From Aminobacter sp. J41 (GTDB lineage: Bacteria > Pseudomonadota > Alphaproteobacteria > Rhizobiales > Rhizobiaceae), in the NCBI RefSeq assembly GCF_000526635.1, contig NZ_JAGL01000003.1, positions 122,420 to 186,419 of the forward strand: a stretch of DNA of 64,000 nt, written 5' to 3'. The notes beneath the pieces are model-generated. The model made no database searches and was not told the DNA's origin. It was given only the letters and a program-made list of their open reading frames with translations. Of this stretch, positions 10,607-19,112 are shown piece by piece (position 1 is the stretch's first letter; every line of letters begins with the position of its first letter). The translations under genes were made by a program, and so were the position numbers.

Positions 10607-10960
10607 TCAGCGGCCTTCTATTGCCTTCAAAGCCTCGTCTGCATGGCTGTTTCCAAGCCGGCGCAAGGTTGCCGTTTCATCGGCGACACCTCCCCCTCCG
10701 GCAGACAGAGTATCGCGCCTCTGGCGCAGCTCTTCGGACTTCGCGGCCACTTCCTCCGGCGTCAGGTGCTCGGTGGCGGGCGTAGGAACGATGTTGAGAT
10801 TCGGATACTGGCCCGGGCTAGCAAATGCGACGGAGGAAGGCTCCTGCGCAGAGGTCTGCACTGCGCCCGCCGGCACGGCGTCTTCGATTGTCGCGGTTCC
10901 GCAGCCCTGAAGCGCCGGGAACAGAATTGCCATCAGGAGGGCGATGCGCCGCATTGTCAT
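10607..10960 (-). CDS. Small lipoprotein, function unknown
   Basis: A 117-residue protein with a lipoprotein signal peptide: MTMRRIALLMAIL leads into the lipobox LQGC near residue 18-21, so it should be acylated on that Cys and anchored in a membrane. The mature part is proline-rich at first, then has a charged helical stretch (EEVAAKSEELRQRRD) and no domain I recognise. Start chosen at ATG 10960, with GGCGGTGA a few bases upstream; a GTG at 10978 and an ATG two codons later are alternatives. It lies upstream of the aminotransferase on the same strand and divergently to phaC. Confidence 0.7.
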   Translation of the reverse strand: MTMRRIALLMAILFPALQGCGTATIEDAVPAGAVQTSAQEPSSVAFASPGQYPNLNIVPTPATEHLTPEEVAAKSEELRQRRDTLSAGGGGVADETATLRRLGNSHADEALKAIEGR

Positions 10961-11073
10961 TGTTTCACCGCCTATCACAAATAGATGATCGCTGTTGGAC
11001 CGGACTTCACGTCACATGGTAATATGCCAACACACGCTTTCTGAAAAGGAAGCAACGGAGGACGCGATTTAGC

Positions 11074-12900
11074 ATGACCATACGCGAGGATCGCGGTGAC
11101 CATCCCCTGCCCCCAAATGTCGAAAAATATCTGGTCAAGGATCCGGAGCGCTTTGCGCTGAACATCGCACGCGCGGTCGAGCAGGCCGGCAAGGCGGCGG
11201 CGGCGTGGGCGGCTGCGCGCGAAACCGGTGAAATACATGACGCGGCTGCCGAACCAGTCACCGACATGGTCAAGACGTTCTCCCGGCTCACAGAATACTG
11301 GCTGAAGGACCCTTCGCGTGCCCTCGAGGCACAGACACGCCTGTTCGCATCCTATCTCGACGTGTGGTCGAACTCCATCCAGCGCATGTCTCATCCCGAA
11401 CTGCAGGCGGTCGTCGAACCGGAGAAGGGAGACAAGCGCTTCCAGGACCCCGAATGGGCGGAGAACGCGTTCTTCGACTTCCTGAAGCAGGTCTATCTCG
11501 TTACCACGCGCTGGGCGACCGAACTGGTCGAACACGCAGAGGATCTCGATGAGCGCACGCGCCACAAGGCGCAGTTCTACGTCAACCAGATCAGCCATGC
11601 GATCTCGCCGTCGAATTTCCTGCTCACCAATCCCGAGCTGTTCCGCGAAACGATGGCGACGAATGGCGAGAACCTCGTCCGCGGCATGGAGATGCTGGCC
11701 CAGGATATCAACGCCGGGCACGGCGAGCTCAAGCTGCGGCAGGCCGAACCGGACCACTTTCAGATCGGCAAGCACCTTGCATTGACGCCCGGAAAGGTGG
11801 TGGCGCGCAGCGAACTCGCGGAGATCATCCAGTACGAACCGACAACCGACACCGTGCTGAAGCGGCCGCTGCTCATTTGCCCGCCCTGGATCAACAAGTT
11901 CTACATTCTCGATCTCAACCCGCAGAAATCCTTCATCCGCTGGGCGGTCGAGCAGGGTCATTCGGTGTTCGTCATCTCCTGGGTGAACCCGGACGAGCGA
12001 CATGGCAACAAGGACTGGGAAGCCTATATCCGCGAGGGTCTGCAGTTCGCACTCGACACGATCGAGGAAGAGACCGGCGAGCGAGAAGTCAACGCAATCG
12101 GTTATTGCGTTGGCGGAACGCTGCTTGCCGCAGCACTCGCCCTCTTCGCACAGGAAGGCGAAGACCGCATCAAGTCGGCCACGTTCTTCACGACGCAGGT
12201 CGACTTCACCCATGCGGGCGACCTGAAGGTATTCGTCGACGAGGACCAGGTGGCGGCCCTCGAGCGCGCCATGTCCGGCAAGGGCTATCTTGAGGGCACA
12301 CGCATGGCGATGGCCTTCAACATGCTGCGGGCCGGCGACCTCATCTGGCCCTACGTCGTCAACAACTACATGCGCGGCACGGCGCCGGTTCCGTTCGACC
12401 TGCTCTACTGGAACTCGGATTCGACCCGCATGAGCGCGGCCAACCACTCCTACTACCTGCGCAACTGCTATCTAGACAACAACCTGTCGCAGGGCCGGAT
12501 GGTGCTGGCCAACCGCACCATCTCGCTCAAGGACGTCACCGTCCCGGTCTACAACCTCGCCACGCGCGAGGACCACATCGCCCCTGCCCGCTCGGTGTTT
12601 CTTGGCTGCAGCTTCTTCGGCAGCGACGTTACCTATGTCCTGGCTGGCTCCGGCCACATCGCCGGCGTGGTCAACCCGCCATCTTCAGGCAAGTACCAGT
12701 ACTGGAGCGACGGCGGCGCGCTCGACGATTTCGAAACATGGGTCGCAAATGCCAAGGAAACAGTAGGCTCTTGGTGGCCGCACTGGCACGCGTGGATCGA
12801 GCAGCAGGACAGCGAGCGCGTTGCCGCGCGCGTGCCGCTCGCAAGCGGCCGGCCTTCGCTTGGCGATGCCCCCGGAGAATATGTGCGGGTGCGCGTCTAA
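11074..12900 (+). CDS. phaC: Class I poly(3-hydroxyalkanoate) polymerase PhaC
   Basis: Polymerises hydroxyacyl-CoA into polyhydroxyalkanoate storage granules. The 608-residue protein has the long N-terminal PhaC domain (about 80-250) and an alpha/beta-hydrolase domain with the lipase-like box GYCVGG; the nucleophile is Cys345, with the expected Asp in TREDHIAP (near 500) and His in GSGHIAG (near 528). Length and box indicate class I. A phasin gene lies 24 kb away at 34.9-35.3 kb. It converges on ccdA with a three-base gap. Confidence 0.96.
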   Translation: MTIREDRGDHPLPPNVEKYLVKDPERFALNIARAVEQAGKAAAAWAAARETGEIHDAAAEPVTDMVKTFSRLTEYWLKDPSRALEAQTRLFASYLDVWSNSIQRMSHPELQAVVEPEKGDKRFQDPEWAENAFFDFLKQVYLVTTRWATELVEHAEDLDERTRHKAQFYVNQISHAISPSNFLLTNPELFRETMATNGENLVRGMEMLAQDINAGHGELKLRQAEPDHFQIGKHLALTPGKVVARSELAEIIQYEPTTDTVLKRPLLICPPWINKFYILDLNPQKSFIRWAVEQGHSVFVISWVNPDERHGNKDWEAYIREGLQFALDTIEEETGEREVNAIGYCVGGTLLAAALALFAQEGEDRIKSATFFTTQVDFTHAGDLKVFVDEDQVAALERAMSGKGYLEGTRMAMAFNMLRAGDLIWPYVVNNYMRGTAPVPFDLLYWNSDSTRMSAANHSYYLRNCYLDNNLSQGRMVLANRTISLKDVTVPVYNLATREDHIAPARSVFLGCSFFGSDVTYVLAGSGHIAGVVNPPSSGKYQYWSDGGALDDFETWVANAKETVGSWWPHWHAWIEQQDSERVAARVPLASGRPSLGDAPGEYVRVRV

Positions 12901-12903
12901 GCT

Positions 12904-13653
12904 CTAGCCCAGCGTTCCGAGGATGGGGAAAGTCTCGAGCAGCCAGAACGACGCGGTCTGGATGCCGCCGGTGAGGAACAGCACGCCGGCGACTACCAGC
13001 AGCCCGCCCATCACCTTTTCGACCCGGCCGAGATGCACACGGAACCGGCCAAGGAATCGCATGAACGCGCCGGAGAACAGCGCGGCGACAAGGAAAGGAA
13101 TTCCGAGCCCCAACGAATAGGCGAAGAGCAGCAAGGCGCCTTCGCTGACGGTTTCGCGACCGCCCGCAAGCGTCAGGATCGGCCCAAGCACCGGGCCGAT
13201 GCAGGGCGTCCAGCCAAATGCGAAGGCCAGGCCCATCACATAGGCGCCTAGGGCGCTCGCCGGCTTGCCGCCACCCTGGAAGCGGATTTCCCGCGATAGC
13301 AGCGGAATGCGGATGATACCGAGGAAATTGAGACCCATCGCGATGATGAGTAGGCCTGCGGCAATCGCCAGCTCCTGCTGCCAGGCGCGCAGGAAGCTGC
13401 CGATCGAGGAAGCGCCCGCGCCGAGCGCGACGAAGACGGTCGAGAAGCCAAGAACGAACGCCACGGAGGCGCCTACGAGTGCCTTGCGCGCAGGGGTGGT
13501 CGCGGTGGCCTTCCCGTCACCCGCACGAAAATCGTCGATGGAAACACCCGCCATGTAGCAGAGGTAGGGCGGAACCAGCGGCAGGACGCAGGGAGAGAGG
13601 AAAGAGAGAGCCCCTGCCCCGACTGCGCTCACATATCCGACATCAATGGCCAT
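12904..13653 (-). CDS. ccdA: Cytochrome c biogenesis protein CcdA
   Basis: A polytopic inner-membrane thiol carrier of 249 residues that moves reducing power to the periplasm for cytochrome c maturation. Conserved cysteines sit in SFLSPCVLPLVPPYLCY near the N-terminus and in FGWTPCIGPVLG mid-protein, each in a transmembrane helix; about six helices are visible. Start at MAIDVGYVSAVGAG; the frame stays open another 20 codons without family-like sequence. Convergent with phaC. Confidence 0.93.
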   Translation of the reverse strand: MAIDVGYVSAVGAGALSFLSPCVLPLVPPYLCYMAGVSIDDFRAGDGKATATTPARKALVGASVAFVLGFSTVFVALGAGASSIGSFLRAWQQELAIAAGLLIIAMGLNFLGIIRIPLLSREIRFQGGGKPASALGAYVMGLAFAFGWTPCIGPVLGPILTLAGGRETVSEGALLLFAYSLGLGIPFLVAALFSGAFMRFLGRFRVHLGRVEKVMGGLLVVAGVLFLTGGIQTASFWLLETFPILGTLG

Positions 13654-13744
13654 ATCCAAGCTCACCCGTCTGATCGGGCAACCGATATAGCCGCTCGGTC
13701 GCGCGCGCACCAATCACCAAGACGTGGCAAAGGGTCGCTAAACA

Positions 13745-13775
13745 GAAAAAAATTCCCGCCGGGAGACCGGCGGGA
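13745..13775 (-). terminator. Rho-independent terminator of the amino-acid dehydrogenase gene
   Basis: A nine-base-pair GC-rich stem (13754-13762 with 13767-13775, four-base loop) is followed on the minus strand by a run of T over 13745-13753. It lies 22 bases after the stop of the dehydrogenase at 13798. Confidence 0.88.
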
Positions 13776-13797
13776 GTTGGGGCAAAATGACGAATGA

Positions 13798-15060
13798 TCA
13801 GTTTGCGAAGTAGTTCTGAGTGCCGTGCGCTTCGATCGCCTCAGCGATGCGGGAAAGCGCGTGGACGTAGGCCGCGGTGCGGACGGTGATCCGCTTCTCG
13901 CGCGCAAGGTTCCAGATCGCGCGGCCCTCGCGTTCCATGATGGTGCGCAGGCGGTCGTGGATCTCTTCCACGGTCCAGTAGTAGCCCTGCTTGTTCTGGA
14001 CCCACTCGAAGTACGAGACGGTCACGCCGCCCGCGTTGGCAAGAATGTCGGGAAGGACGACGACGCCCTTCTTCTCGAGGATCTCGTCGGCATCGGTGGT
14101 GACCGGGCCGTTGGCCAGCTCGAGGATCACCTTCGCCTTGACGGACTCGACGTTGTCCTTGTGGATCATGTTCTCGAGAGCCGATGGGACGAGGATATCG
14201 CAGTCTGCGCCGACCAGCTCATCCGCGCTCATCAGCTCGTGTCCATGCTGGCCAACGGTCGAGACGACCGAGCCGCCATTGTCCTTCGCGGCGAGCAATG
14301 CCTCGATGTTCAGGCCGCCCTCGCACTTGACCGCGCCCTGGGAGTCCGAAACAGCGACGATCTTGTGGCCGTCAGCTGCGAACAGGCGGGCGATGTGCTG
14401 GCCAGCATTGCCGAAGCCCTGCACCGCGATACGCAGCTGCTGCAGGCCGAGGTCGCCAGCAAGGTGACGGACGAGGTAATAGCCCCCGCGTGCGGTCGCG
14501 TCGCCACGGCCGAGCGAACCACCGAGGGCGATTGGCTTGCCGGTGATGACCGCCGGCTCGGAACGGCCAACGATCTGCGCATACTCGTCTGCCATCCAGC
14601 CCATCACCATAGAGTTGGTGTAGACGTCCGGAGCCGGAATATCACGATCCGGACCGATGGTGCGCGCGAAAGCCTGGATGTAGGCGCGCGACAGGCGCTC
14701 GAGCTCAGCCTTCGACAGCTTGCGCGGGTCAACCTGCACCGCCCCCTTTCCGCCACCATACGGCAGGTTCATCACGGCGCACTTGAAGGTCATCCAGAAG
14801 GCGAGCGTCTGGACTTCGTCGGCGTTGGAATCCGGGTGGTAGCGGATGCCGCCTTTGGTCGGGCCGCGGGTGTCATCATAGCGGCAGCGCCATGCGAGGA
14901 ACGACTTGCGCGAGCCATCATCCATGCGGATCATCAAGCGAACCTGGGTGGTTTCGCGAGCATATTTCAGCTTCTCGATGACATCCGGATCCAAGGTCAG
15001 GTGGGCCGCCGCTGCGTCGAGACGAACGAGGGCGTGATCGAGAAGGCTTTCTTCCGACAT
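13798..15060 (-). CDS. Glu/Leu/Phe/Val family amino-acid dehydrogenase (glutamate dehydrogenase-like)
   Basis: Oxidative deamination, or the reverse amination, of an amino acid with NAD(P). The 420-residue protein has the substrate-binding signature LPYGGGKGAVQVDP with the catalytic Lys near 110, an N-terminal GGIRYHP motif, and a Rossmann NAD domain with VQGFGNAGQHIARLF near 215. Length and motifs fit a hexameric glutamate dehydrogenase, though leucine or valine cannot be excluded. Two ATGs are adjacent (15063 and 15060); AGGAAG spaced about six bases from the second favours 15060. It has its own long upstream region and a strong terminator, so it is probably monocistronic. Confidence 0.92.
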   Translation of the reverse strand: MSEESLLDHALVRLDAAAAHLTLDPDVIEKLKYARETTQVRLMIRMDDGSRKSFLAWRCRYDDTRGPTKGGIRYHPDSNADEVQTLAFWMTFKCAVMNLPYGGGKGAVQVDPRKLSKAELERLSRAYIQAFARTIGPDRDIPAPDVYTNSMVMGWMADEYAQIVGRSEPAVITGKPIALGGSLGRGDATARGGYYLVRHLAGDLGLQQLRIAVQGFGNAGQHIARLFAADGHKIVAVSDSQGAVKCEGGLNIEALLAAKDNGGSVVSTVGQHGHELMSADELVGADCDILVPSALENMIHKDNVESVKAKVILELANGPVTTDADEILEKKGVVVLPDILANAGGVTVSYFEWVQNKQGYYWTVEEIHDRLRTIMEREGRAIWNLAREKRITVRTAAYVHALSRIAEAIEAHGTQNYFAN

Positions 15061-15134
15061 CATTCTTCCTATGGGCCAGTGCACAAAAATTGGTAGCTGC
15101 TGCTTACGCGATGGGCATGTCGCACGCAAGCTCT

Positions 15135-15149
15135 GTCAGCGATGCTGAC
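15135..15149. promoter_or_regulatory. 15-bp inverted repeat upstream of the amino-acid dehydrogenase gene
   Basis: GTCAGC-GAT-GCTGAC is a perfect six-base inverted repeat with a three-base centre, 75 bases upstream of the start codon and beside a very AT-rich tract (15150-15180). Its size and position suit a dimeric regulator site; the regulator is unknown. Confidence 0.35.
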
Positions 15150-15488
15150 CTAATTTTTGTAATTTTTGCTCATTTTTTATTCGCGCCGCGCAATTATGAC
15201 GCACGCGCCTTCCGATGCGGGAAATTCTTGCGAAGGCCGCGCCTGCATCCTCATCACGGTGATTATTTTGAAGGCAGGAACGTTCTTGGCATAGGGGAAC
15301 GCTTTGACGCCGCCCTACGGGGTCGACTGCCGTATGAAAAAGCGCAAGGAGATCGCGGAAGAACGCCTGAACGGCGCAGCCCCGCGACTCAGCAGTTGGC
15401 TACCGTGTAGCTAAGAACCGCAGCTATCCTGCCGCGCGCAAAGGAAGCGGGCCGCATCCCTGTGCAGCCCCTCGACGAAAAGAAAATC

Positions 15489-15546
15489 GGCACGCAAAAG
15501 CCGGCTCATCCCGTCCGCGCCCACATGAGCCGGACCCTTGCGTGCC
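15489..15546 (-). terminator. Long two-part inverted repeat, probable terminator of the secreted-protein gene
   Basis: Inner arms 15501-15509 and 15525-15533 (CCGGCTCAT / ATGAGCCGG) are perfect over nine bases, and outer arms 15489-15497 and 15538-15546 (GGCACGCAA / TTGCGTGCC) add nine more, separated from the inner stem by a 3/4-base internal loop. On the minus strand the inner stem is followed by TTTTGCG. It lies 19 bases after the stop codon at 15565. Confidence 0.55.
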
Positions 15547-15564
15547 GCTGTTCGCCTTGCGGTG

Positions 15565-15870
15565 CTAGTTGCACTTGAAGGTCGCAGGTGTTTCGCGACC
15601 ATGCATGGCGAACGTTCCCTGAAAACTCTTTGGCTTGGGGTTCTTCACCCGCAAGGCCCCGGCGGTGCCGATCTCGTAGGCCGAGGCACTAATCGACCGT
15701 ACGGGATAGGGCGTGCCCTGATAGCTGTAGGCGACGATCTTGCCACCCTTCACCGTGACCTGCATCCCCGCCCCGGCGCAGACGCCGTCCGGCAACGTCA
15801 CAGCGGAAGCAGAGCCCGACGCCGCGGCCAGTAAGAACCCCGCAGTTGCGGCGACAAAAATCTGTTTCAT
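15565..15870 (-). CDS. Small secreted protein, function unknown
   Basis: A 101-residue protein with a clear Sec signal peptide (MKQIFVAATAGFLLAAASG, cleavage near ASA-VTL). The mature part of about 78 residues has two Cys (one in DGVCAGAG, one near the C-terminus in TFKCN) that could form a disulfide in the periplasm. Start at 15870 is supported by GGAGGA eight bases upstream; longer open frame upstream is not signal-like. Divergent from the LuxR-type regulator. I do not recognise the family. Confidence 0.72.
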   Translation of the reverse strand: MKQIFVAATAGFLLAAASGSASAVTLPDGVCAGAGMQVTVKGGKIVAYSYQGTPYPVRSISASAYEIGTAGALRVKNPKPKSFQGTFAMHGRETPATFKCN

Positions 15871-16019
15871 CAGGACAATCCTCCGCCAGGTTACGCAGCA
15901 AACTCTTCCCGATACTGACTGAATTCTGTGCGCATACATCCCCCGATTTGGGGAGAAATCCGGCCGACTCTTGAGTACCTGTGCCATCCTGCCGCCGGGG
16001 AAGTATCAGTGGGGGCAAC

Positions 16020-17108
16020 ATGGCCGACACGATCAAGGTCCTGGACCTGATCTATGAGGCGGCGTTCGTACCGGAGCGCTGGCTTGAAGTTCTGGATGTG
16101 ATGGCGCGGGGCGCGGATGCGCACGGTACCGCGCTGTTCAACGCAACCGCGACTGCGACGCGGGCACTCGCGTCCACTTCACTGGAGGATCTTGCGCAAA
16201 AGATGATCGGCGAGGGCGGGATTGCCCGCAACACCCGCGCCGCGCGCCTGATGACGATTGAACATGACGGCTTCATCGACGAGTCGGAATATTTTTCGGA
16301 AGAAGACTATGAGACGATGCCGATCTTCATCGAGGTAATGAAGCCGTTAGGCTACGGCTTTGGCACTTCGACCCGCATCTGCACGCCAAGCGAAGACCAG
16401 ATCATCTTTGCTGTCGAGAAGAAGAAGGCGAGAGGACCCGTAACGCCGGACGCGATTTCCTATCTCAACCAGCTGAGGCCACATCTCGCCCGGGCGGCAA
16501 TGATGTCGAGCCGGCTCGCCTTCGAACGGGTCAACGCGGCGATCGAGGCGCTGCAGATCAGCGGCCTGCCCTCGGCGGTCCTGCGCAGCGACGGGCGGGT
16601 GCTTGCCGTCAACCCGCTGCTCGAGCGCATGGCGCCGCAAGTGACGACCGCCGCGCACGGGCGCATCCGCTTCCGGCATGCAAAGGCGAACACGCTTCTT
16701 GCCGAGACGCTCGAGCAGCTTCGCGTGCTCGGCAGCCAGGCGAGCAAGTCGTTCCCGCTGCCGATGTATGAAGATAACCCGGCCGCGATCGTCCACTTCG
16801 TGCCGATCGAGGGCACTGCACGCGACATATTCAGCAACGTCGCCGCGTTTCTGATTGTTACGCCAATTGAGCGTCAGCGCATACCGGCGACCGAGACGAT
16901 CCAGGGCCTGTTTGACCTTACCCCCGGCGAAGCCAAGGTCGCGCGCCAGCTTGTTGCCGGCAGCACGATCGACGCCGTCGCGGCGCAACTCACGATCAGT
17001 CGCGAGACTGTCCGGTCGCACGTCAAGGCAATCCTGGCCAAGTCGGGCATGAGCCGCCAGGCCGATTTCGTCGCCGCCATTGCCAGCATCCGCACGATTG
17101 AGCGCTAG
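16020..17108 (+). CDS. LuxR-type HTH transcriptional regulator
   Basis: A 362-residue regulator whose last 65 residues form a LuxR/FixJ-type helix-turn-helix: LTPGEAKVARQLVAGSTI then the recognition helix in TISRETVRSHVKAIL. The N-terminal 290 residues resemble the PAS-like sensor region found in many rhizobial orphan LuxR proteins; no autoinducer-domain signature and no luxI partner are seen. Start at MADTIKVL (16020), with a G-rich Shine-Dalgarno at about 16010-16014. Divergent from the small secreted protein at 15565-15870, which is the obvious candidate target. Confidence 0.82.
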   Translation: MADTIKVLDLIYEAAFVPERWLEVLDVMARGADAHGTALFNATATATRALASTSLEDLAQKMIGEGGIARNTRAARLMTIEHDGFIDESEYFSEEDYETMPIFIEVMKPLGYGFGTSTRICTPSEDQIIFAVEKKKARGPVTPDAISYLNQLRPHLARAAMMSSRLAFERVNAAIEALQISGLPSAVLRSDGRVLAVNPLLERMAPQVTTAAHGRIRFRHAKANTLLAETLEQLRVLGSQASKSFPLPMYEDNPAAIVHFVPIEGTARDIFSNVAAFLIVTPIERQRIPATETIQGLFDLTPGEAKVARQLVAGSTIDAVAAQLTISRETVRSHVKAILAKSGMSRQADFVAAIASIRTIER

Positions 17109-17506
17109 ACGTTCCGGTCAGCCGCAGAACCACGCAATGAAGGCCGAGGAAGGAATGATGGACACGTTGTTACAGACGCAGTCATCGCATCTTAGCACGC
17201 TGAGCGGCATAGAACTTCGCGGCACGGACCTCGCCCCCTGCCCTGCGCTCACATGAACTCCGCATTGATCCACAAGGGGGGGCAGGATGCTCGCCGCATA
17301 GCCGAGGGCAATCGCCCAGGCCCAGCATAGATGGTTCATGAAGGTGTAGTGGCGATCAAGCCTCTGCAGCAGGCAGAACGGTGCTCCCTGAGAGGGCGAG
17401 AATCGCGGGCCCCGCAACCGAATGTCACGGGACCAGTTGAGTACTACCTAACCCTCTCGGGAGAAATACCGGCCGAGGCGCAGCGCATTTTCGGCCACAC
17501 CAACTC
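17109..17506. other. Intergenic region, mostly empty
   Basis: About 400 bases between the LuxR-type regulator and the next secreted protein. Apart from the doubtful peptide frame at 17137-17256 I see no gene or RNA structure. Confidence 0.45.
17137..17256 (+). CDS. Possible 39-residue peptide downstream of the LuxR-type regulator
   Basis: An open frame starting 28 bases after the regulator stop, same strand. Internal ATGs at 17155 and 17158 follow GAGGAAGGA, a strong Shine-Dalgarno-like sequence, giving a 32- or 33-residue form instead. The product has no membrane helix and no family I recognise. It is the only hint of coding in the gap 17109-17506. Could be chance. Confidence 0.2.
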   Translation: MKAEEGMMDTLLQTQSSHLSTLSGIELRGTDLAPCPALT

Positions 17507-17938
17507 CTATTTGACCACGAAAGTCGCGGCCTGGCCTTCGCCGCTCGAGCCTGGAATGCGTACTGTGAAGGTTCCCGGCCGGATGGTGACGAAGGTGATT
17601 TCTGCTTCGCCGGCTGCGTCAAATTCCAGTGAGTCGAGGCCTAGGGGGCGCACTTCGATGTCGTTGATGACGACCTCGTTGATCCAAACATTGCGGAAGA
17701 ATTCGGCGCCGGAGATCGCAAGTTCCGCCGTTCCGTCCGCCTCGATCGTCAGGCGGTAGTGCTTGCCCGATTCCAGTTCATACGGCTTCTCCGCAAGAGG
17801 AGCGCTCGCCGAAAGTTTGAGCGAAGGCTCAAGTCTCTCGGCTCGCGTCAGTAGTCCCTGCTGCGCGAACGCCTGCAGGGGTACTGCAATGGACGCTGCC
17901 AGTGTAGCCGCGGCGATGATCGCACGAACTTTAATCAT
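17507..17938 (-). CDS. Secreted beta-rich protein, possibly cupredoxin-like without copper ligands
   Basis: A 143-residue protein with a signal peptide (MIKVRAIIAAATLAASIAVP, cleavage near AFA-QQG). After a linker the mature domain runs GKHYRLTIEADGTAELAISG ... ITFVTIRPGTFTVRIPG, which reads as a beta-sandwich in the style of cupredoxin-like families, but the Cys/Met copper ligands are absent. Start at 17938 is fixed by GGAGGA six bases upstream. Localisation to the periplasm is well supported; the fold is an inference and no function is assigned. Confidence 0.7.
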   Translation of the reverse strand: MIKVRAIIAAATLAASIAVPLQAFAQQGLLTRAERLEPSLKLSASAPLAEKPYELESGKHYRLTIEADGTAELAISGAEFFRNVWINEVVINDIEVRPLGLDSLEFDAAGEAEITFVTIRPGTFTVRIPGSSGEGQAATFVVK

Positions 17939-18342
17939 GGGGGGTCCTCCTTCTTTCGACTTCTTCCAGATGACTTTGATCTGTCGCTCGAAATTGCGGG
18001 GCGATTGCGGAACAGGTCCGCAAGACCACCCATGGTAGCAGAAACTTCCCCTCTGTCTGCCCCGTAGTCTTACCACCATCAGGTGAGGTGGCGCGTGACC
18101 GCGAGGCACGAGTTGCGTGGGCCGGCCATCACCTACGCTTACCGCGGGCGTCGACATGAGCGAATCGCCGAAATCTTGGAGCACTCAGAGAGTGTGTGCG
18201 AGGCCACAACCAGAAAGCCCTACCTTGCCGGTGCAGGCGACATTGAAGCCATGCGCGCCGGAACGAAAGCGGGGGTAAAAATGTAAAATGCTGTCGGATC
18301 GTAAAACGGCTTTTTTGCCGACGGGTGCTAAGTCATTGATTT
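17939..18342. other. Intergenic region between a secreted-protein gene and tRNA-Lys
   Basis: About 400 bases. It contains the upstream region of the minus-strand secreted protein and, near 18303-18320, a short hairpin (CGGC-T6-GCCG on the plus strand) followed on the minus strand by TTTT, a weak candidate terminator of the tRNA transcript. The plus-strand frame 18083-18286 does not look coding. Confidence 0.4.
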
Positions 18343-18418
18343 TGGTGATCGCGCTGGGGCTCGAACCCAGGACCTACTGATTAAAAGTCAGTTGCTCTAC
18401 CGGCTGAGCTACGCGATC
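18343..18418 (-). tRNA. tRNA-Lys (anticodon UUU)
   Basis: A complete 76-base cloverleaf on the minus strand: seven-pair acceptor GATCGCG / CGCGATC, D arm GCTC...GAGC, anticodon loop CTTTTAA (anticodon TTT), T arm CTGGG-TTCGAGC-CCCAG, discriminator A and encoded CCA. Confidence 0.98.
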
Positions 18419-18452
18419 AACAGCGTCGAAACGGCGCCCGGAAGTGGGCCGG

Positions 18453-18481
18453 AACATAGGTAGCAGAAGCACACTGGTCAA
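18453..18481 (-). promoter_or_regulatory. Sigma-70-type promoter of tRNA-Lys
   Basis: On the minus strand TTGACC (18481-18476), a 17-base spacer and TATGTT (18458-18453), ending 35 bases before the tRNA 5' end. Confidence 0.7.
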
Positions 18482-18590
18482 CACCAATCTCGTTGGTGCA
18501 TCCTCTTTTGGGGAACGTTTCAACAGACGAGCCGTTTTGCCATCAAGGGACGCGAACGTTCCCGCCCCGAAACGCTAGCGAGGAAATGGC

Positions 18591-19049
18591 ATGTTGAAGA
18601 TAGTGTCTACCCTGTGTGCGGCCGCGATGGCAGTATCCGTGCCTATGGCGGCCCCGGCCGTGGCGATGCCACTTGGCTCGCCTGTTGTCGATCAGACATC
18701 GAATGTAACGCAAATTCAGTACCGTGACCACCGGCATAACGACCGGTTTGAGCGTCGCGGTCGTGACGTCTATTGGCGCGGTCATCGCGGCTCCCGCGAA
18801 TACCGCCCGGGCTACCGCCGCCATGGCGAATTCTGGTTCCCGGCAGCAGCTTTCATAGCCGGCGCCATCGTCAGCGGCGCGATCGCCAACCGGCAGCCGC
18901 GCTACGTCGCACCGCCGACGCGCGTCTATCGCGGTAACAATGCGCACGTCGAATGGTGTCTGAACCGCTACCGGTCCTACCGCCCGGCCGACAACACCTT
19001 CCAGCCGTACAACGGCCCGCGCCGTCAGTGCACGTCGCCCTACGGCTGA
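18591..19049 (+). CDS. BA14K family secreted protein
   Basis: A 152-residue secreted protein of the BA14K family, named after the immunoreactive 14-kDa lectin-like antigen of Brucella. A signal peptide (MLKIVSTLCAAAMAVSVPMA, cleavage near VAM) precedes an Arg/Tyr/His-rich segment, a hydrophobic glycine-rich helix (AAAFIAGAIVSGAIAN) and the C-terminal BA14K motif from HVEWCLNRYRSYRPADNTF to the last Cys. The family is typical of Rhizobiales; its role is tied to the cell surface but not settled. GAGGAA precedes the ATG; a terminator follows. Confidence 0.88.
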   Translation: MLKIVSTLCAAAMAVSVPMAAPAVAMPLGSPVVDQTSNVTQIQYRDHRHNDRFERRGRDVYWRGHRGSREYRPGYRRHGEFWFPAAAFIAGAIVSGAIANRQPRYVAPPTRVYRGNNAHVEWCLNRYRSYRPADNTFQPYNGPRRQCTSPYG

Positions 19050-19072
19050 TCGCCCAAATCAAGGCAAGCGAG

Positions 19073-19099
19073 GGAGGGAGCATCCGCTTCCTCCTTTTT
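19073..19099 (+). terminator. Rho-independent terminator after the BA14K gene
   Basis: Nine-base-pair stem with one G-T pair (19073-19081 with 19086-19094), loop ATCC, then TTTTT at 19095-19099. It starts 24 bases after the BA14K stop. Confidence 0.8.
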
Positions 19100-19112
19100 C
19101 TTTGACCGGATT

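Larger units (their letters stand above)
15061..15564. other. Intergenic region without a convincing gene
   Basis: About 500 bases between the dehydrogenase and a small secreted protein. It holds the AT-rich upstream region and inverted repeat of the dehydrogenase and, at its other end, a double-stem inverted repeat. Open frames here (15090-15410 plus, 15411-15602 minus) have no coding character I can recognise. Confidence 0.5.

Noticed and set aside
10975-12447. 490-codon minus-strand open frame
   Set aside because: Antisense shadow of phaC; no family features, while the phaC frame is unmistakable.
13825-15096. 423-codon plus-strand open frame
   Set aside because: Antisense shadow of the amino-acid dehydrogenase.
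15090-15602. Open frames of 106 codons (plus) and 63 codons (minus) in the intergenic region
   Set aside because: No ribosome site of note, no recognisable motif, and they cross an AT-rich promoter region and a terminator-like repeat.
18083-18286. 67-codon plus-strand open frame upstream of tRNA-Lys
   Set aside because: No Shine-Dalgarno and an Arg-rich composition typical of chance frames in GC-rich DNA.
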